NCBI GenBank assembly: GCA_001825565.1
Contig: MHXM01000144.1
Span: forward strand, 1 to 8,317
Origin: Desulfuromonadaceae bacterium GWC2_58_13
GTDB lineage: Bacteria; Desulfobacterota; Desulfuromonadia; Desulfuromonadales; Trichloromonadaceae
Reading direction: 5' to 3'
Length of the DNA stretch: 8,317 nt
A program made the translations under genes and the position numbers. Below are positions 1-6,338 of the stretch, piece after piece; positions within the stretch are counted from its first letter, which is position 1, and every line of letters begins with the position of its first letter. The notes beneath the pieces are model-generated. The model had not been told where the DNA came from. It was given only the letters and a program-made list of their open reading frames with translations, and did not search any database.

Positions 1-1
1 C

Positions 2-148
2 TACAAGTTCACGCCGATCCTGATGCTGACCACCGAAGCCGGGGATACCTTCAAGAACAAAGGCAAGGCGGCCGGCGCCACCGGCTGGCTGGTCAAACCG
101 TTCGACCCGCAGAAACTGCTGGGGGTCGTCAAAAAACTGATCGGCTGA
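2..148 (+). CDS. cheY: CheY-like response regulator receiver domain, C-terminal part (5' end outside window)
   Basis: The last 48 residues of a single-domain receiver protein are visible and end at TGA 146-148. They contain the beta-4 segment LMLTTEA, whose Thr matches the conserved Thr/Ser that senses phosphorylation, and the beta-5 motif LVKPFDP with the conserved Lys and cis-Pro. The C-terminal helix LLGVVKKLIG ends directly at the stop, so no output domain follows. This is what a CheY that carries the signal from CheA to the motor or another target looks like. The phosphorylated Asp lies upstream of the window. The gene precedes stas-cheA on the same strand with an 84-nt gap, so it is probably part of the same chemotaxis operon. 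It could be another single-domain receiver, but the neighbours favour CheY. Confidence 0.85.
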   Translation, partial: YKFTPILMLTTEAGDTFKNKGKAAGATGWLVKPFDPQKLLGVVKKLIG

Positions 149-232
149 AACGCGGCGAAGGTGGCCGGCTAAATTCCTTCGGTCATCACCTTTGGTCTTC
201 AGCCTGAATTCCTGAATTTTTGCGGAGGGTCT

Positions 233-598
233 ATGTTCAGTTGTACGTTTATTCCCGCGCTGGATCAACGTCCAGCCATGCTCCAGGTCAGCGGCGAAGC
301 CACCATCCAGCATATCCAGCAGTTCAAGGAGGCCCTCGTCGAAGGACTCAAGGCCCAGCCGGATCTGGTCATCGACTGCGGCCAGGTGACCGAGGCCGAC
401 CTCTCCTGCCTGCAACTGCTCTGCGCCGCCCACCGCGGCAGCCCGGCCATAAAACTGCTTCCCGAGCCCTCCAGCGCGATCCGGGATCTGATCGAACCTT
501 CCGGCTTCGCCCGAGCGGAAGAGTGCTGCAACACCGCCGACCCGCGGGGCTGTCTCTGGGTCCGCGCCGTCACGGCGCCCCGAGGCGAGGACTGCTGA
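233..598 (+). CDS. STAS-domain protein (MlaB/anti-sigma-antagonist-like) of the chemotaxis operon
   Basis: This 121-aa protein has a single STAS domain. The signature is the beta strand LVIDCGQVTEADLS (about residues 45-58), followed by CLQLLCAAHR. S58 occupies the place of the serine that is phosphorylated in SpoIIAA-type anti-anti-sigma factors. The start ATG at 233 has GGAGGG at 224-229. The TGA stop at 596-598 overlaps the cheA ATG at 598-600 by one base, so the two are probably translationally coupled and made in similar amounts. From its position I infer that it interacts with the CheA signalling complex or feeds a partner-switching input into it. No kinase or phosphatase partner is visible here. 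The C-terminal 20 residues are Arg/Cys-rich and not recognisable. STAS family: high confidence; exact role: unknown. Confidence 0.8.
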   Translation: MFSCTFIPALDQRPAMLQVSGEATIQHIQQFKEALVEGLKAQPDLVIDCGQVTEADLSCLQLLCAAHRGSPAIKLLPEPSSAIRDLIEPSGFARAEECCNTADPRGCLWVRAVTAPRGEDC

Positions 599-2706
599 TG
601 CAAAATCAACCCTACGAAGCTTTTCGCGAAGAAGCCTATGAGCTACTGGCCCTGCTGGAAAATTCGCTCATGGAGCTCGAAGACTCCCCGGACAACATGG
701 ACATCGTCGGCGCCGTTTTCCGCGCCATGCACACCATCAAAGGGTCGGGAGCCATGTTCGGCTTTGACGACATCTCCGCGTTCACCCACGAGATCGAAAC
801 CGTCTTCGACCTGGTCCGCAACGGCGCCCTGCCGGTCACCGGAGAATTGATCAACCTGTCGCTGATCGCCCGCGACCAGATCAAGGCGATGCTCGACGCC
901 TCCTGCGGCGGCCAGCCTTACGACGAAGAAAAAACCATCGCGCTGAAAACCGCCTTCCGGCGGATGCTTCCCGCCGCGCCGGTCGAAACGCCGGTCGCAA
1001 CCGCCGCCAACGAGCCGCCGCCCGCGCCGGAATCCGCCAGCCGACGAACCTATCGCATCCGGTTTCGCCCCCACGAAAACATCTTCCTGTCCGGCACCAA
1101 TCCCCTCTGCCTGCTCAACGAACTGCGCGATCTCGGCAAATGCCGGGTGGTGGCCCAGTTGGACGACATCCCGCCCCTGGATGTGCTCGACCCCGAAAAG
1201 GTGTACACCTTCTGGGACGTGATACTCACCACCGCCAAAGACCTCGACGACATCAAAGACGTCTTCATTTTCGTCGAGGACGATTGCGAACTCCGCATCG
1301 ACCTCATCGACGATGCGGAATTGCTTGCCAGCGACAGCAGCTACAAGAAGCTCGGCGATATCCTCATCGAGCGCGGCGACCTCACCTCCGAAGCGTTGCA
1401 GGAGGTGCTCAAACAGCAGAAACGCATCGGCCAGATGCTGGTCGAGGCCAAAGCGGTCAGCCCGTCGAAAGTGGCCGCGGCGCTGGCCGAACAGGAGCAT
1501 GTCAAAACCGTTCGCCAGCAGAAACCGCAGCCGGCTCCCGAACCCGCGTCCAGCATCCGGGTGCCGGCCGACCGTCTCGACCGGCTGGTCGATCTGGTCG
1601 GCGAGATGGTCACCATTCAGTCGCGCCTGTCGCAGACCGCCATCGGCCGCGAAGACGCCGAGCTGATCTCCATCGCCGAAGAAGTCGAGCGGCTGACCGC
1701 CGAACTGCGGGACAACACCCTCAACATCCGCATGCTCCCCATCGGCACCACCTTCAGCAAATTCAAGCGGCTGGTGCGCGACCTCTCGCAGGACCTGGGC
1801 AAGGAAATCGAGCTGACCACCGCCGGCGCCGAAACCGAGCTCGACAAGACGGTGATCGAAAAACTCAACGACCCGCTGGTACACATCATCCGCAACAGCA
1901 TCGACCACGGCATCGAAACCCCGGAGCAACGCGAGCAGTCCGGCAAAAAACGTCAGGGGACCATCCATCTGGCCGCCATCCATTCCGGCGCCAGCGTCAT
2001 CATCGAAATCATCGACGACGGCGCCGGCCTCAACGAAGACGCCATCCGCCGCAAAGCCATCGAAAAAGGGCTCATCGGCGAACTCGACCAGCTCAGCCGT
2101 CAGGACCTGTTCCAGCTGATTTTCGCCGCCGGCTTCTCCACCGCCCGGAAAGTCACCGGCATCTCCGGCCGCGGAGTCGGCATGGACGTGGTCAAGCGCG
2201 CCATCGAATCGCTGCGCGGCGCCATCGAGATCGACAGCGAACCCGGCCAAGGCACCACCATCCGGGTCCGCATCCCCCTGACCCTGGCCATTATCAACAG
2301 CCTGCTGGTGGCCATCGGCAGCGACTTTTTCGTCATCCCCTTAAGCATCGTCGAAGAATGCATCGAACTGACCCGCGCCGTCGTCGCCGCCTCCCATGGC
2401 CGCAACCTGGTGAGGGTGCGCGACCAGCTGGTTCCCTACGTCAACCTGCGCCAGGAATTCGCCATCGACGGGGAGCCGCCGGCCATCGAACAGGTGGTCA
2501 TCACCGCCGTCAACGGCCAGCGGGTCGGCTTCGTCGTCGACCGCGTGATCGGCGAACACCAGACCGTCATCAAGACCCTCGGCCGCATGTACCGCGACGT
2601 GCAGGGACTTTCCGGCGCGACCATCCTCGGCAGCGGCAAGGTGGCGCTGATCCTCGACATCCCCCAACTGATCCAGCGCGCGGAAAAAAATGAACTGCAC
2701 TACTGA
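598..2706 (+). CDS. cheA: Chemotaxis histidine kinase CheA with non-standard middle domains
   Basis: This 702-aa CheA autophosphorylates on its HPt His and passes phosphate to CheY and CheB. Domains in order: HPt (P1) about 1-120, with the phospho-acceptor H45 in AMHTIKGSGAMFGF; a Pro/Ala linker 124-147; a ferredoxin-like segment about 150-235 (RFRP...NPLCLLNELRDLG) where P2 would be; two helical repeats at 251-298; the dimerisation domain P3 from about 319 (VPADRLDRLVDLVGEM). The ATPase P4 shows an N box (HIIRNSIDHG, 429-438), a G1 box (DDGAGL, 473-478) and a G2 box (GRGVGMDVV, 524-532). The CheW-like P5 follows, from about 560. I chose ATG 598 because GAGGA lies at 587-591 and the HPt helices begin there; the open frame further upstream is an accidental extension over the STAS gene. 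All catalytic motifs look intact. Confidence 0.97.
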   Translation: MQNQPYEAFREEAYELLALLENSLMELEDSPDNMDIVGAVFRAMHTIKGSGAMFGFDDISAFTHEIETVFDLVRNGALPVTGELINLSLIARDQIKAMLDASCGGQPYDEEKTIALKTAFRRMLPAAPVETPVATAANEPPPAPESASRRTYRIRFRPHENIFLSGTNPLCLLNELRDLGKCRVVAQLDDIPPLDVLDPEKVYTFWDVILTTAKDLDDIKDVFIFVEDDCELRIDLIDDAELLASDSSYKKLGDILIERGDLTSEALQEVLKQQKRIGQMLVEAKAVSPSKVAAALAEQEHVKTVRQQKPQPAPEPASSIRVPADRLDRLVDLVGEMVTIQSRLSQTAIGREDAELISIAEEVERLTAELRDNTLNIRMLPIGTTFSKFKRLVRDLSQDLGKEIELTTAGAETELDKTVIEKLNDPLVHIIRNSIDHGIETPEQREQSGKKRQGTIHLAAIHSGASVIIEIIDDGAGLNEDAIRRKAIEKGLIGELDQLSRQDLFQLIFAAGFSTARKVTGISGRGVGMDVVKRAIESLRGAIEIDSEPGQGTTIRVRIPLTLAIINSLLVAIGSDFFVIPLSIVEECIELTRAVVAASHGRNLVRVRDQLVPYVNLRQEFAIDGEPPAIEQVVITAVNGQRVGFVVDRVIGEHQTVIKTLGRMYRDVQGLSGATILGSGKVALILDIPQLIQRAEKNELHY

Positions 2707-2739
2707 CCTGCAACCGCGGCCTGGCTGCAACGTTCCGGT

Positions 2740-2772
2740 GAACCAGGTGGTTCCAACCAGGCGCCGGGCGCC
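2740..2772 (+). repeat. Two short inverted repeats between cheA and cheD
   Basis: GAACCA (2740-2745) pairs with TGGTTC (2748-2753) around GG. GGCGCC (2760-2765) pairs with GGCGCC (2767-2772) around one G. AACCAGG also occurs twice, at 2741-2747 and 2755-2761. The second hairpin covers the place where the cheD ribosome-binding site should be, so it may limit or couple cheD translation. That is inference. Such GC-rich palindromes can also arise by chance in DNA of this composition. Confidence 0.4.
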
Positions 2773-2778
2773 CGCCCG

Positions 2779-3264
2779 ATGACGCCCCTGTCGCAACTAC
2801 CCAAAATCTATCTCAAACCGGGTGAGCTGACCATCAACGAAATGCCCGCCAAAGTGTCCACGGTCCTCGGCTCCTGTGTTTCCGTAACCTTTTACAGCCC
2901 GCACCAACTGGTCGGCGCCATCTGTCATGCCATGCTTCCCCGGGGTGGCGAAACCGGAAGGTTCAAATATGTTGACGAAGCGTTGCGCTACATGCTGGAA
3001 TATTTTGACCAGCGGGGCATCAAAAGGAACGATATTCTGGTCAAACTTTTCGGCGGCGCCGATATGTTCGAAGCAAAAACGTCTTCGAAAATCCAGACCG
3101 TCGGGCGCCAGAATCTGGAAGTGGCCCAGCGGATATTGCACGACCATAATCTCCATGTGTCCGCTAAAGACATCGGCGGCGCCCATGGGCGCCAACTGAT
3201 TTTCTACCCGCATACCGGTGAGGTTTTTCTCAAACGCCTCTCCAGGCAGTGGCGGGAGGCCTGA
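2779..3264 (+). CDS. cheD: Chemoreceptor glutamine deamidase CheD
   Basis: CheD deamidates receptor glutamines (and in some bacteria binds CheC) during chemotactic adaptation. This 161-aa protein has the family core VLGSCVSVTFY with catalytic C33 and GAICHAMLPRGG with H50. The C-to-H spacing of 17 matches that of the characterised Thermotoga CheD. The position six residues before the Cys, usually Thr, is S27, a conservative change. Later conserved parts are LFGGADMF and the DIGGAHGRQLIFYPHTGEV segment near the C terminus. ATG 2779 is the first possible ATG/GTG/TTG start after the cheA stop in this frame, but no Shine-Dalgarno precedes it; a GC-rich palindrome occupies that space. The N-terminal motif KIYLKPGEL supports this start. 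It sits between cheA and cheB in the same operon. Confidence 0.95.
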   Translation: MTPLSQLPKIYLKPGELTINEMPAKVSTVLGSCVSVTFYSPHQLVGAICHAMLPRGGETGRFKYVDEALRYMLEYFDQRGIKRNDILVKLFGGADMFEAKTSSKIQTVGRQNLEVAQRILHDHNLHVSAKDIGGAHGRQLIFYPHTGEVFLKRLSRQWREA

Positions 3265-3337
3265 AACGGGGCCAGCAAAAAGGTTAAACCGGGCAACCGA
3301 CAACGTCTTCTGCATTCCTCATTCTGAAGGATGGAAC

Positions 3338-4405
3338 ATGTCCAACAAAATCAAGGTTCTGATCGTCGACGATTCGGCCGTGGTGCGCCAGACCCTGGCC
3401 GACATCCTGAGCTCCGACCCGGACATTGAGATCATGGCGACCGCCTCCGATCCTTTCGTCGCCGCCGAACGGCTCAAAGAGGGGATTCCCGACGTCATTA
3501 CCCTCGATGTCGAGATGCCCCGCATGGACGGCATCACCTTTTTGCAGAAAATCATGAGCCAGCATCCGATCCCCGTGGTGATGTGCTCAAGCCTCACCGA
3601 AAAGGGGTCGGAAACCGCCCTGAAGGCCCTCGAATACGGCGCCGTCGAAATCATCGAAAAACCGGCCATGGGGACTAAACAATTTCTCCAGGAAGCGCGG
3701 GTCCGCATCTGCGACGTGGTCAAGGCCGCGGCCAGCGTCCAACCCCGCAAACTGGTCCCCTCCAGCCTGCGTCACGAACCGAAACTGACCGCCGACGTCG
3801 TCATTGCCAAACCGAGCGGCAAGGCGATGATCCAGACCACCGAACAAGTGGTGGTGGTCGGGGCCTCCACCGGCGGCACCGAGGCCCTGCGGGTCTTTCT
3901 CGAAGCGCTTCCCGCCGACACCCCTGGCATCGTCATTGTTCAGCATATGCCCGAGCACTTTACCGCCGCCTTTGCCCGACGCCTCGACGGCCTCTGCCGG
4001 ATCACCGTCAAGGAAGCCGCCGACGGCGACACCGTGGTACGGGGCCGGGCCCTGATCGCGCCGGGCAATCGTCACACCCTGCTCAAGCGCAGCGGCGCCC
4101 GCTACTACGTCGAAGTCAAGGACGGCCCGCTGGTTTCCCGCCATCGCCCTTCGGTGGACGTGCTGTTTCGCAGCGCCGCCCGCTACGCCGGTAAAAACGC
4201 GGTGGCCGCCATCATGACCGGGATGGGGGACGACGGCGCCAAGGGGATGAAAGAGATGAAGGATGCCGGCGCCCGCACCATCGCCCAAGACGAAGCCAGC
4301 TGCGTGGTCTTCGGCATGCCCAAGGAAGCCATCAAACTCGGCGCCGCCGAATTCGTCATGCCCCTGGAAAAAATCGCCGGGGAAATTCTGCGCCTTTGTC
4401 CCTGA
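3338..4405 (+). CDS. cheB: Chemotaxis protein-glutamate methylesterase CheB
   Basis: CheB removes methyl groups from receptor glutamates (and can deamidate glutamines) when phosphorylated by CheA. The 355-aa protein has the normal two-domain layout. The N-terminal receiver shows D11/D12 in VLIVDDS, phospho-acceptor D57 in TLDVEMPRMDG and K108 in EIIEKP. A linker of about 130-168 follows. The C-terminal esterase has S177 in VVGASTGGTEAL, H203 in VQHMPEHFT and D299 in GMGDDGAKGM. The spacing of S177, H203 and D299 equals that of the enterobacterial catalytic triad. ATG 3338 has AAGGA at 3327-3331; the open frame further upstream overlaps the end of cheD and is not real coding. It follows cheD after 73 nt. 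The protein appears intact, and it is the last intact chemotaxis gene of the cluster. Confidence 0.97.
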   Translation: MSNKIKVLIVDDSAVVRQTLADILSSDPDIEIMATASDPFVAAERLKEGIPDVITLDVEMPRMDGITFLQKIMSQHPIPVVMCSSLTEKGSETALKALEYGAVEIIEKPAMGTKQFLQEARVRICDVVKAAASVQPRKLVPSSLRHEPKLTADVVIAKPSGKAMIQTTEQVVVVGASTGGTEALRVFLEALPADTPGIVIVQHMPEHFTAAFARRLDGLCRITVKEAADGDTVVRGRALIAPGNRHTLLKRSGARYYVEVKDGPLVSRHRPSVDVLFRSAARYAGKNAVAAIMTGMGDDGAKGMKEMKDAGARTIAQDEASCVVFGMPKEAIKLGAAEFVMPLEKIAGEILRLCP

Positions 4406-4483
4406 ACCCGACGAAAACAACATCCCATCAATACCTTCTTCATCCTCGACAAGATGAACGGGCGGCGGTTCAACTAGCCGGCG

Positions 4484-4838
4484 ATGGTAGCCGACAATAA
4501 CGGCAGAGTCGCTGAAATAGAAAAACAATTTCAGCATGCCATCGAAGAATTCAACAGCATCAATGAGGCGATCCTCGACTGCATCGCTCGCGGCGATCGG
4601 CCCGGAAAAATCGAGGAAACCCACTGCGGGGATTTCGACGACATCCGCACCAACCTCAATGCTCCGTCGCTTCGATGGGAGCGCGACAGATCTGGCCGCC
4701 GAGATCCCTGAAGGCAACCTGATGGTCAACTTCCAGGAGCGATCATCCAACGACCAACCCCTCATCTCCCTAAAATCCATGGTCAACCCCCTCAAGGATG
4801 TGGTCCCGCCGTTGTTAAAGGCAATGGTCGACCTGTAG
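4484..4838 (+). pseudogene. Decayed methyl-accepting chemotaxis protein fragment (HAMP-like segments, frameshifted)
   Basis: Two frames together resemble the tandem HAMP region of deltaproteobacterial methyl-accepting chemotaxis proteins. Frame A (from 4484) reads a helix, then CIARGDRPGKIEETHCGDFDDIRTNLN, close to the usual G-D-x-P-x-K-I...G-D-F-x-x-I...N-L-N pattern. Around 4660-4680 the similarity moves to another frame: LAAEIPEGNLMVNFQERSSND, then LKSMVNPLKDVV, which resembles the EGDL...V...E-R-S-x-N-D...L-K-x-M-V-x-x-L-x-x-V-V pattern of a following HAMP unit. That frame stops at TAG 4836-4838. No membrane segment, signalling hairpin or proper start remains; an in-frame TAG at 4475-4477 lies just upstream and there is no ribosome-binding site. 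It was probably a receptor gene belonging to the chemotaxis cluster, deleted on both sides. The family call is from memory of the motifs. Confidence 0.65.
4511..4535 (+). repeat. Perfect 8-bp inverted repeat (hairpin)
   Basis: GCTGAAAT (4511-4518) and ATTTCAGC (4528-4535) are exact reverse complements around a 9-nt A-rich loop. The hairpin lies 105 nt after the cheB stop and inside the receptor remnant. No T-run follows on either strand, so it does not fit a classical intrinsic terminator. It could be an RNA-processing or weak termination site for the che transcript, or chance. Confidence 0.4.
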
Positions 4839-4920
4839 ACCGGCTTCCGAAGGCGACAGCCGAACCCGCCGTCATCAACCACTGGCGGATCGAGGACCGA
4901 CGGTTCCAGCCAAAAACTGG
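4839..4920. other. Rest of the gene-poor stretch 4406-4978
   Basis: The space between cheB and the arsR-family gene is 573 bases long. Apart from the receptor remnant, the hairpin and the promoter given in their own entries, I see nothing recognisable in it: no tRNA, no intact gene, no insertion-sequence end and no clear terminator. Short open frames crossing 4839-4920 carry no motif I know. Confidence 0.5.
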
Positions 4921-4949
4921 TTGACAAACAGCTTCGCGCCGCATATAAG
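4921..4949 (+). promoter_or_regulatory. Sigma70-type promoter of the arsR-trxB-selW operon
   Basis: TTGACA (4921-4926) is an exact -35 consensus. TATAAG (4944-4949) matches five of six bases of the -10 consensus. The spacer is exactly 17 nt. Transcription would start near 4956, giving a leader of only about 23 nt that carries AAGGA (4968-4972), 6 nt before the ATG at 4979. A promoter this close to consensus is expected to be strong when not repressed, which fits control by the repressor encoded just downstream. Confidence 0.85.
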
Positions 4950-4963
4950 AATATTCGAATATT
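4950..4963. promoter_or_regulatory. Probable operator: 14-bp perfect palindrome at the transcription start
   Basis: AATATTCGAATATT is a perfect palindrome beginning directly after the -10 box and covering the predicted +1. ArsR/SmtB repressors bind AT-rich inverted repeats at or near the -10/+1 of their own promoters, so a homodimer of the downstream ArsR-family protein would block initiation here. The base composition differs sharply from the GC-rich surroundings. The site is seen directly; its use as an autoregulatory operator is inferred. Confidence 0.75.
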
Positions 4964-4978
4964 ATTTAAGGATTCGCA

Positions 4979-5323
4979 ATGACAACAGATATTGATATTC
5001 AGTGGGTCGCTGTCCTCAAGGCACTGGCACATTCAACCCGGCTGCAGATCGTCATGGAGCTCCTCAAGGGCACCAAGTGCGTGACCGACATTCACGACCT
5101 GTTGCCGGCGTCCCAGGCGAATATCTCCCAGCATCTGACCATTCTGCGTCATGCCGGTATCGTCGATTTCACCCAGAAAGGGGCCCAGCGTTGCTACTTC
5201 ATCCGCTGCCCTGAATTGGTGACAGGCATCCTGGCGCTGCTCAAAGAGGACCCGCCGCTGTTGGGCAAAAAAAGGATTTCTTGCTGCTCCGCCGAAGCTG
5301 CGGTCGGCGAGGAAAATCGTTAG
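4979..5323 (+). CDS. ArsR/SmtB-family winged-helix repressor
   Basis: This 114-aa protein has the ArsR fold: KALAHSTRLQIVMELLKG (residues 14-31), then CVTDIHDLL, then the recognition helix SQANISQHLTILRHAGIV (45-62) and the wing FTQKGAQRCYFIRCPEL. ArsR proteins repress their own operon and release DNA on binding a metal or metalloid, or on cysteine oxidation. C34 sits where the arsenic-sensing CxC motif of E. coli ArsR begins, but the second Cys of that motif is Thr here. Other cysteines are C72 and C77 around the wing and an adjacent pair C102-C103 near the C terminus. C-terminal Cys pairs are used for As(III) in some other ArsR proteins. The inducer therefore cannot be told from sequence; a thiol-reactive metalloid or redox signal is plausible. 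It is first in the operon, 29 nt before trxB, with a likely operator upstream. Confidence 0.92.
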   Translation: MTTDIDIQWVAVLKALAHSTRLQIVMELLKGTKCVTDIHDLLPASQANISQHLTILRHAGIVDFTQKGAQRCYFIRCPELVTGILALLKEDPPLLGKKRISCCSAEAAVGEENR

Positions 5324-5352
5324 ATTCTGTTCCGCAGGCCAAGGAGGAGCAA

Positions 5353-6306
5353 ATGACCCCGACCGAACACCATCGTCTGATCATTCTCGGTTCCGGACCA
5401 GCCGGTTACACGGCGGCCATCTACGCCGCGCGCGCCAGCCTCAATCCAGTGGTGATCGCCGGCTCTCAACCGGGCGGCCAGATGACGACGACCGACCAAA
5501 TCGACAATTGGCCCGGTGATCCTCAGGGGGTCGCCGGACCCGAACTCATGGAACGGATGCGCCGGCACGCCGAGCGCTTTCAGACCCGGATCATCCAAGA
5601 CAGTATCCAAGCCAGCGACCTGCGACAGACCCCCTTTGTTCTGACCGGCGACCAGGGCAACTATACTTGTGACGCCTTGATCATTGCCACCGGGGCCTCA
5701 GCCAGATATCTGGGATTGCCGTCCGAGGCGGCCTTCAAAGGCAAGGGCGTTTCGGCCTGTGCGACCTGTGACGGGTTCTTTTACCACGACCTGCCGGTAG
5801 CGGTGATCGGCGGCGGCAACACGGCTGTGGAAGAGGCCCTCTACCTTGCCAATATCGCCAGCCACGTCACCCTGGTTCATCGACGGGACGAACTCCGTTG
5901 TGAAAAAATCCTGGCCGACAAGCTGATGGCCAAGGTGGCCGAGGGGAAGATCCTCGTTGAGTGGTTTCATGTTCTGGAGGAAGTTATCGGCGAAAAAAAA
6001 GGGGTGACCGGGATGCGGATCAAGGATGTCCGTAGCAGCCAGGTTAAAGAACTTGCCGTGGAAGGGGTTTTCATCGCCATCGGCCACTCCCCCAACAGCG
6101 CCATCTTTACCGGGCAGCTTGAGATGAAGGATGGCTACATCCGCACCCGGGGCGGCGGCGACGGCTTTGCCACCCAGACCAGCGTTCTCGGCGTCTTCGC
6201 GGCCGGCGACGTGCAGGATTCGATCTACCGGCAGGGGATCACCTCCGCCGGAACCGGCTGCATGGCGGCCCAGGACGCCGAACGTTTTCTCGATGGACGA
6301 TCCTGA
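5353..6306 (+). CDS. trxB: Thioredoxin reductase (NADPH, FAD; low-molecular-weight type)
   Basis: This 317-aa flavoprotein transfers electrons from NADPH through FAD to a CxxC pair and on to thioredoxin or a similar partner. Visible motifs: the FAD dinucleotide fold IILGSGPAGYTAAIYAARA (10-28), GGQMTTTDQIDNWPG, the redox-active C136-A-T-C139 in the usual ACATCDG context, the NADPH fold IGGGNTAVEEALYL followed by HRRDELR (arginines typical of NADPH preference), and the C-terminal FAD motif GVFAAGDVQD. Length and motif order are those of bacterial TrxB. The start ATG 5353 is chosen because AAGGAGGAG (5341-5349) lies just upstream; 24 further upstream codons are open but overlap the end of the arsR gene. 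It sits 32 nt before the selenoprotein gene. I infer that it may reduce that protein directly or via thioredoxin, and that it is inducible rather than housekeeping. Confidence 0.96.
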   Translation: MTPTEHHRLIILGSGPAGYTAAIYAARASLNPVVIAGSQPGGQMTTTDQIDNWPGDPQGVAGPELMERMRRHAERFQTRIIQDSIQASDLRQTPFVLTGDQGNYTCDALIIATGASARYLGLPSEAAFKGKGVSACATCDGFFYHDLPVAVIGGGNTAVEEALYLANIASHVTLVHRRDELRCEKILADKLMAKVAEGKILVEWFHVLEEVIGEKKGVTGMRIKDVRSSQVKELAVEGVFIAIGHSPNSAIFTGQLEMKDGYIRTRGGGDGFATQTSVLGVFAAGDVQDSIYRQGITSAGTGCMAAQDAERFLDGRS

Positions 6307-6338
6307 AGAAGCAATCAACCAAAGAAAGGAAATTATTG

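Noticed and set aside
158..218. AAGGTG/CACCTT inverted repeat and tandem CCTGAATT pair in the cheY-STAS gap
   Set aside because: The stem is short with a 23-nt loop and the duplicated 8-mer has no known role. Likely chance in a short spacer.
220..597. Extension of the CheA frame upstream to 220
   Set aside because: The extra 126 codons overlap the STAS gene and give an Arg/Pro/Gly-rich translation without any motif. The HPt domain and ribosome-binding site place the start at 598.
643..2250. Long open frame antisense to cheA
   Set aside because: The translation is rich in Gly, Asp, Phe and Ala repeats typical of the mirror of a GC-rich gene; there is no family motif, and the sense strand is clearly cheA.
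2704..2753. UGA at the end of cheA as a second selenocysteine codon, with the hairpin 2740-2753 as its SECIS
   Set aside because: There is no redox motif around it, the CheA C terminus is complete before the stop, and the hairpin starts 33 nt downstream, far for a bacterial SECIS stem.
3587..5032. 481-codon open frame antisense to cheB and the arsR promoter
   Set aside because: It covers cheB, the receptor remnant and the promoter, and shows no recognisable domain. It is a composition shadow.
5993..6001. Run of eight A in trxB as a programmed frameshift site
   Set aside because: The normal frame continues intact to a full-length TrxB with all motifs, and no stimulatory structure is evident.
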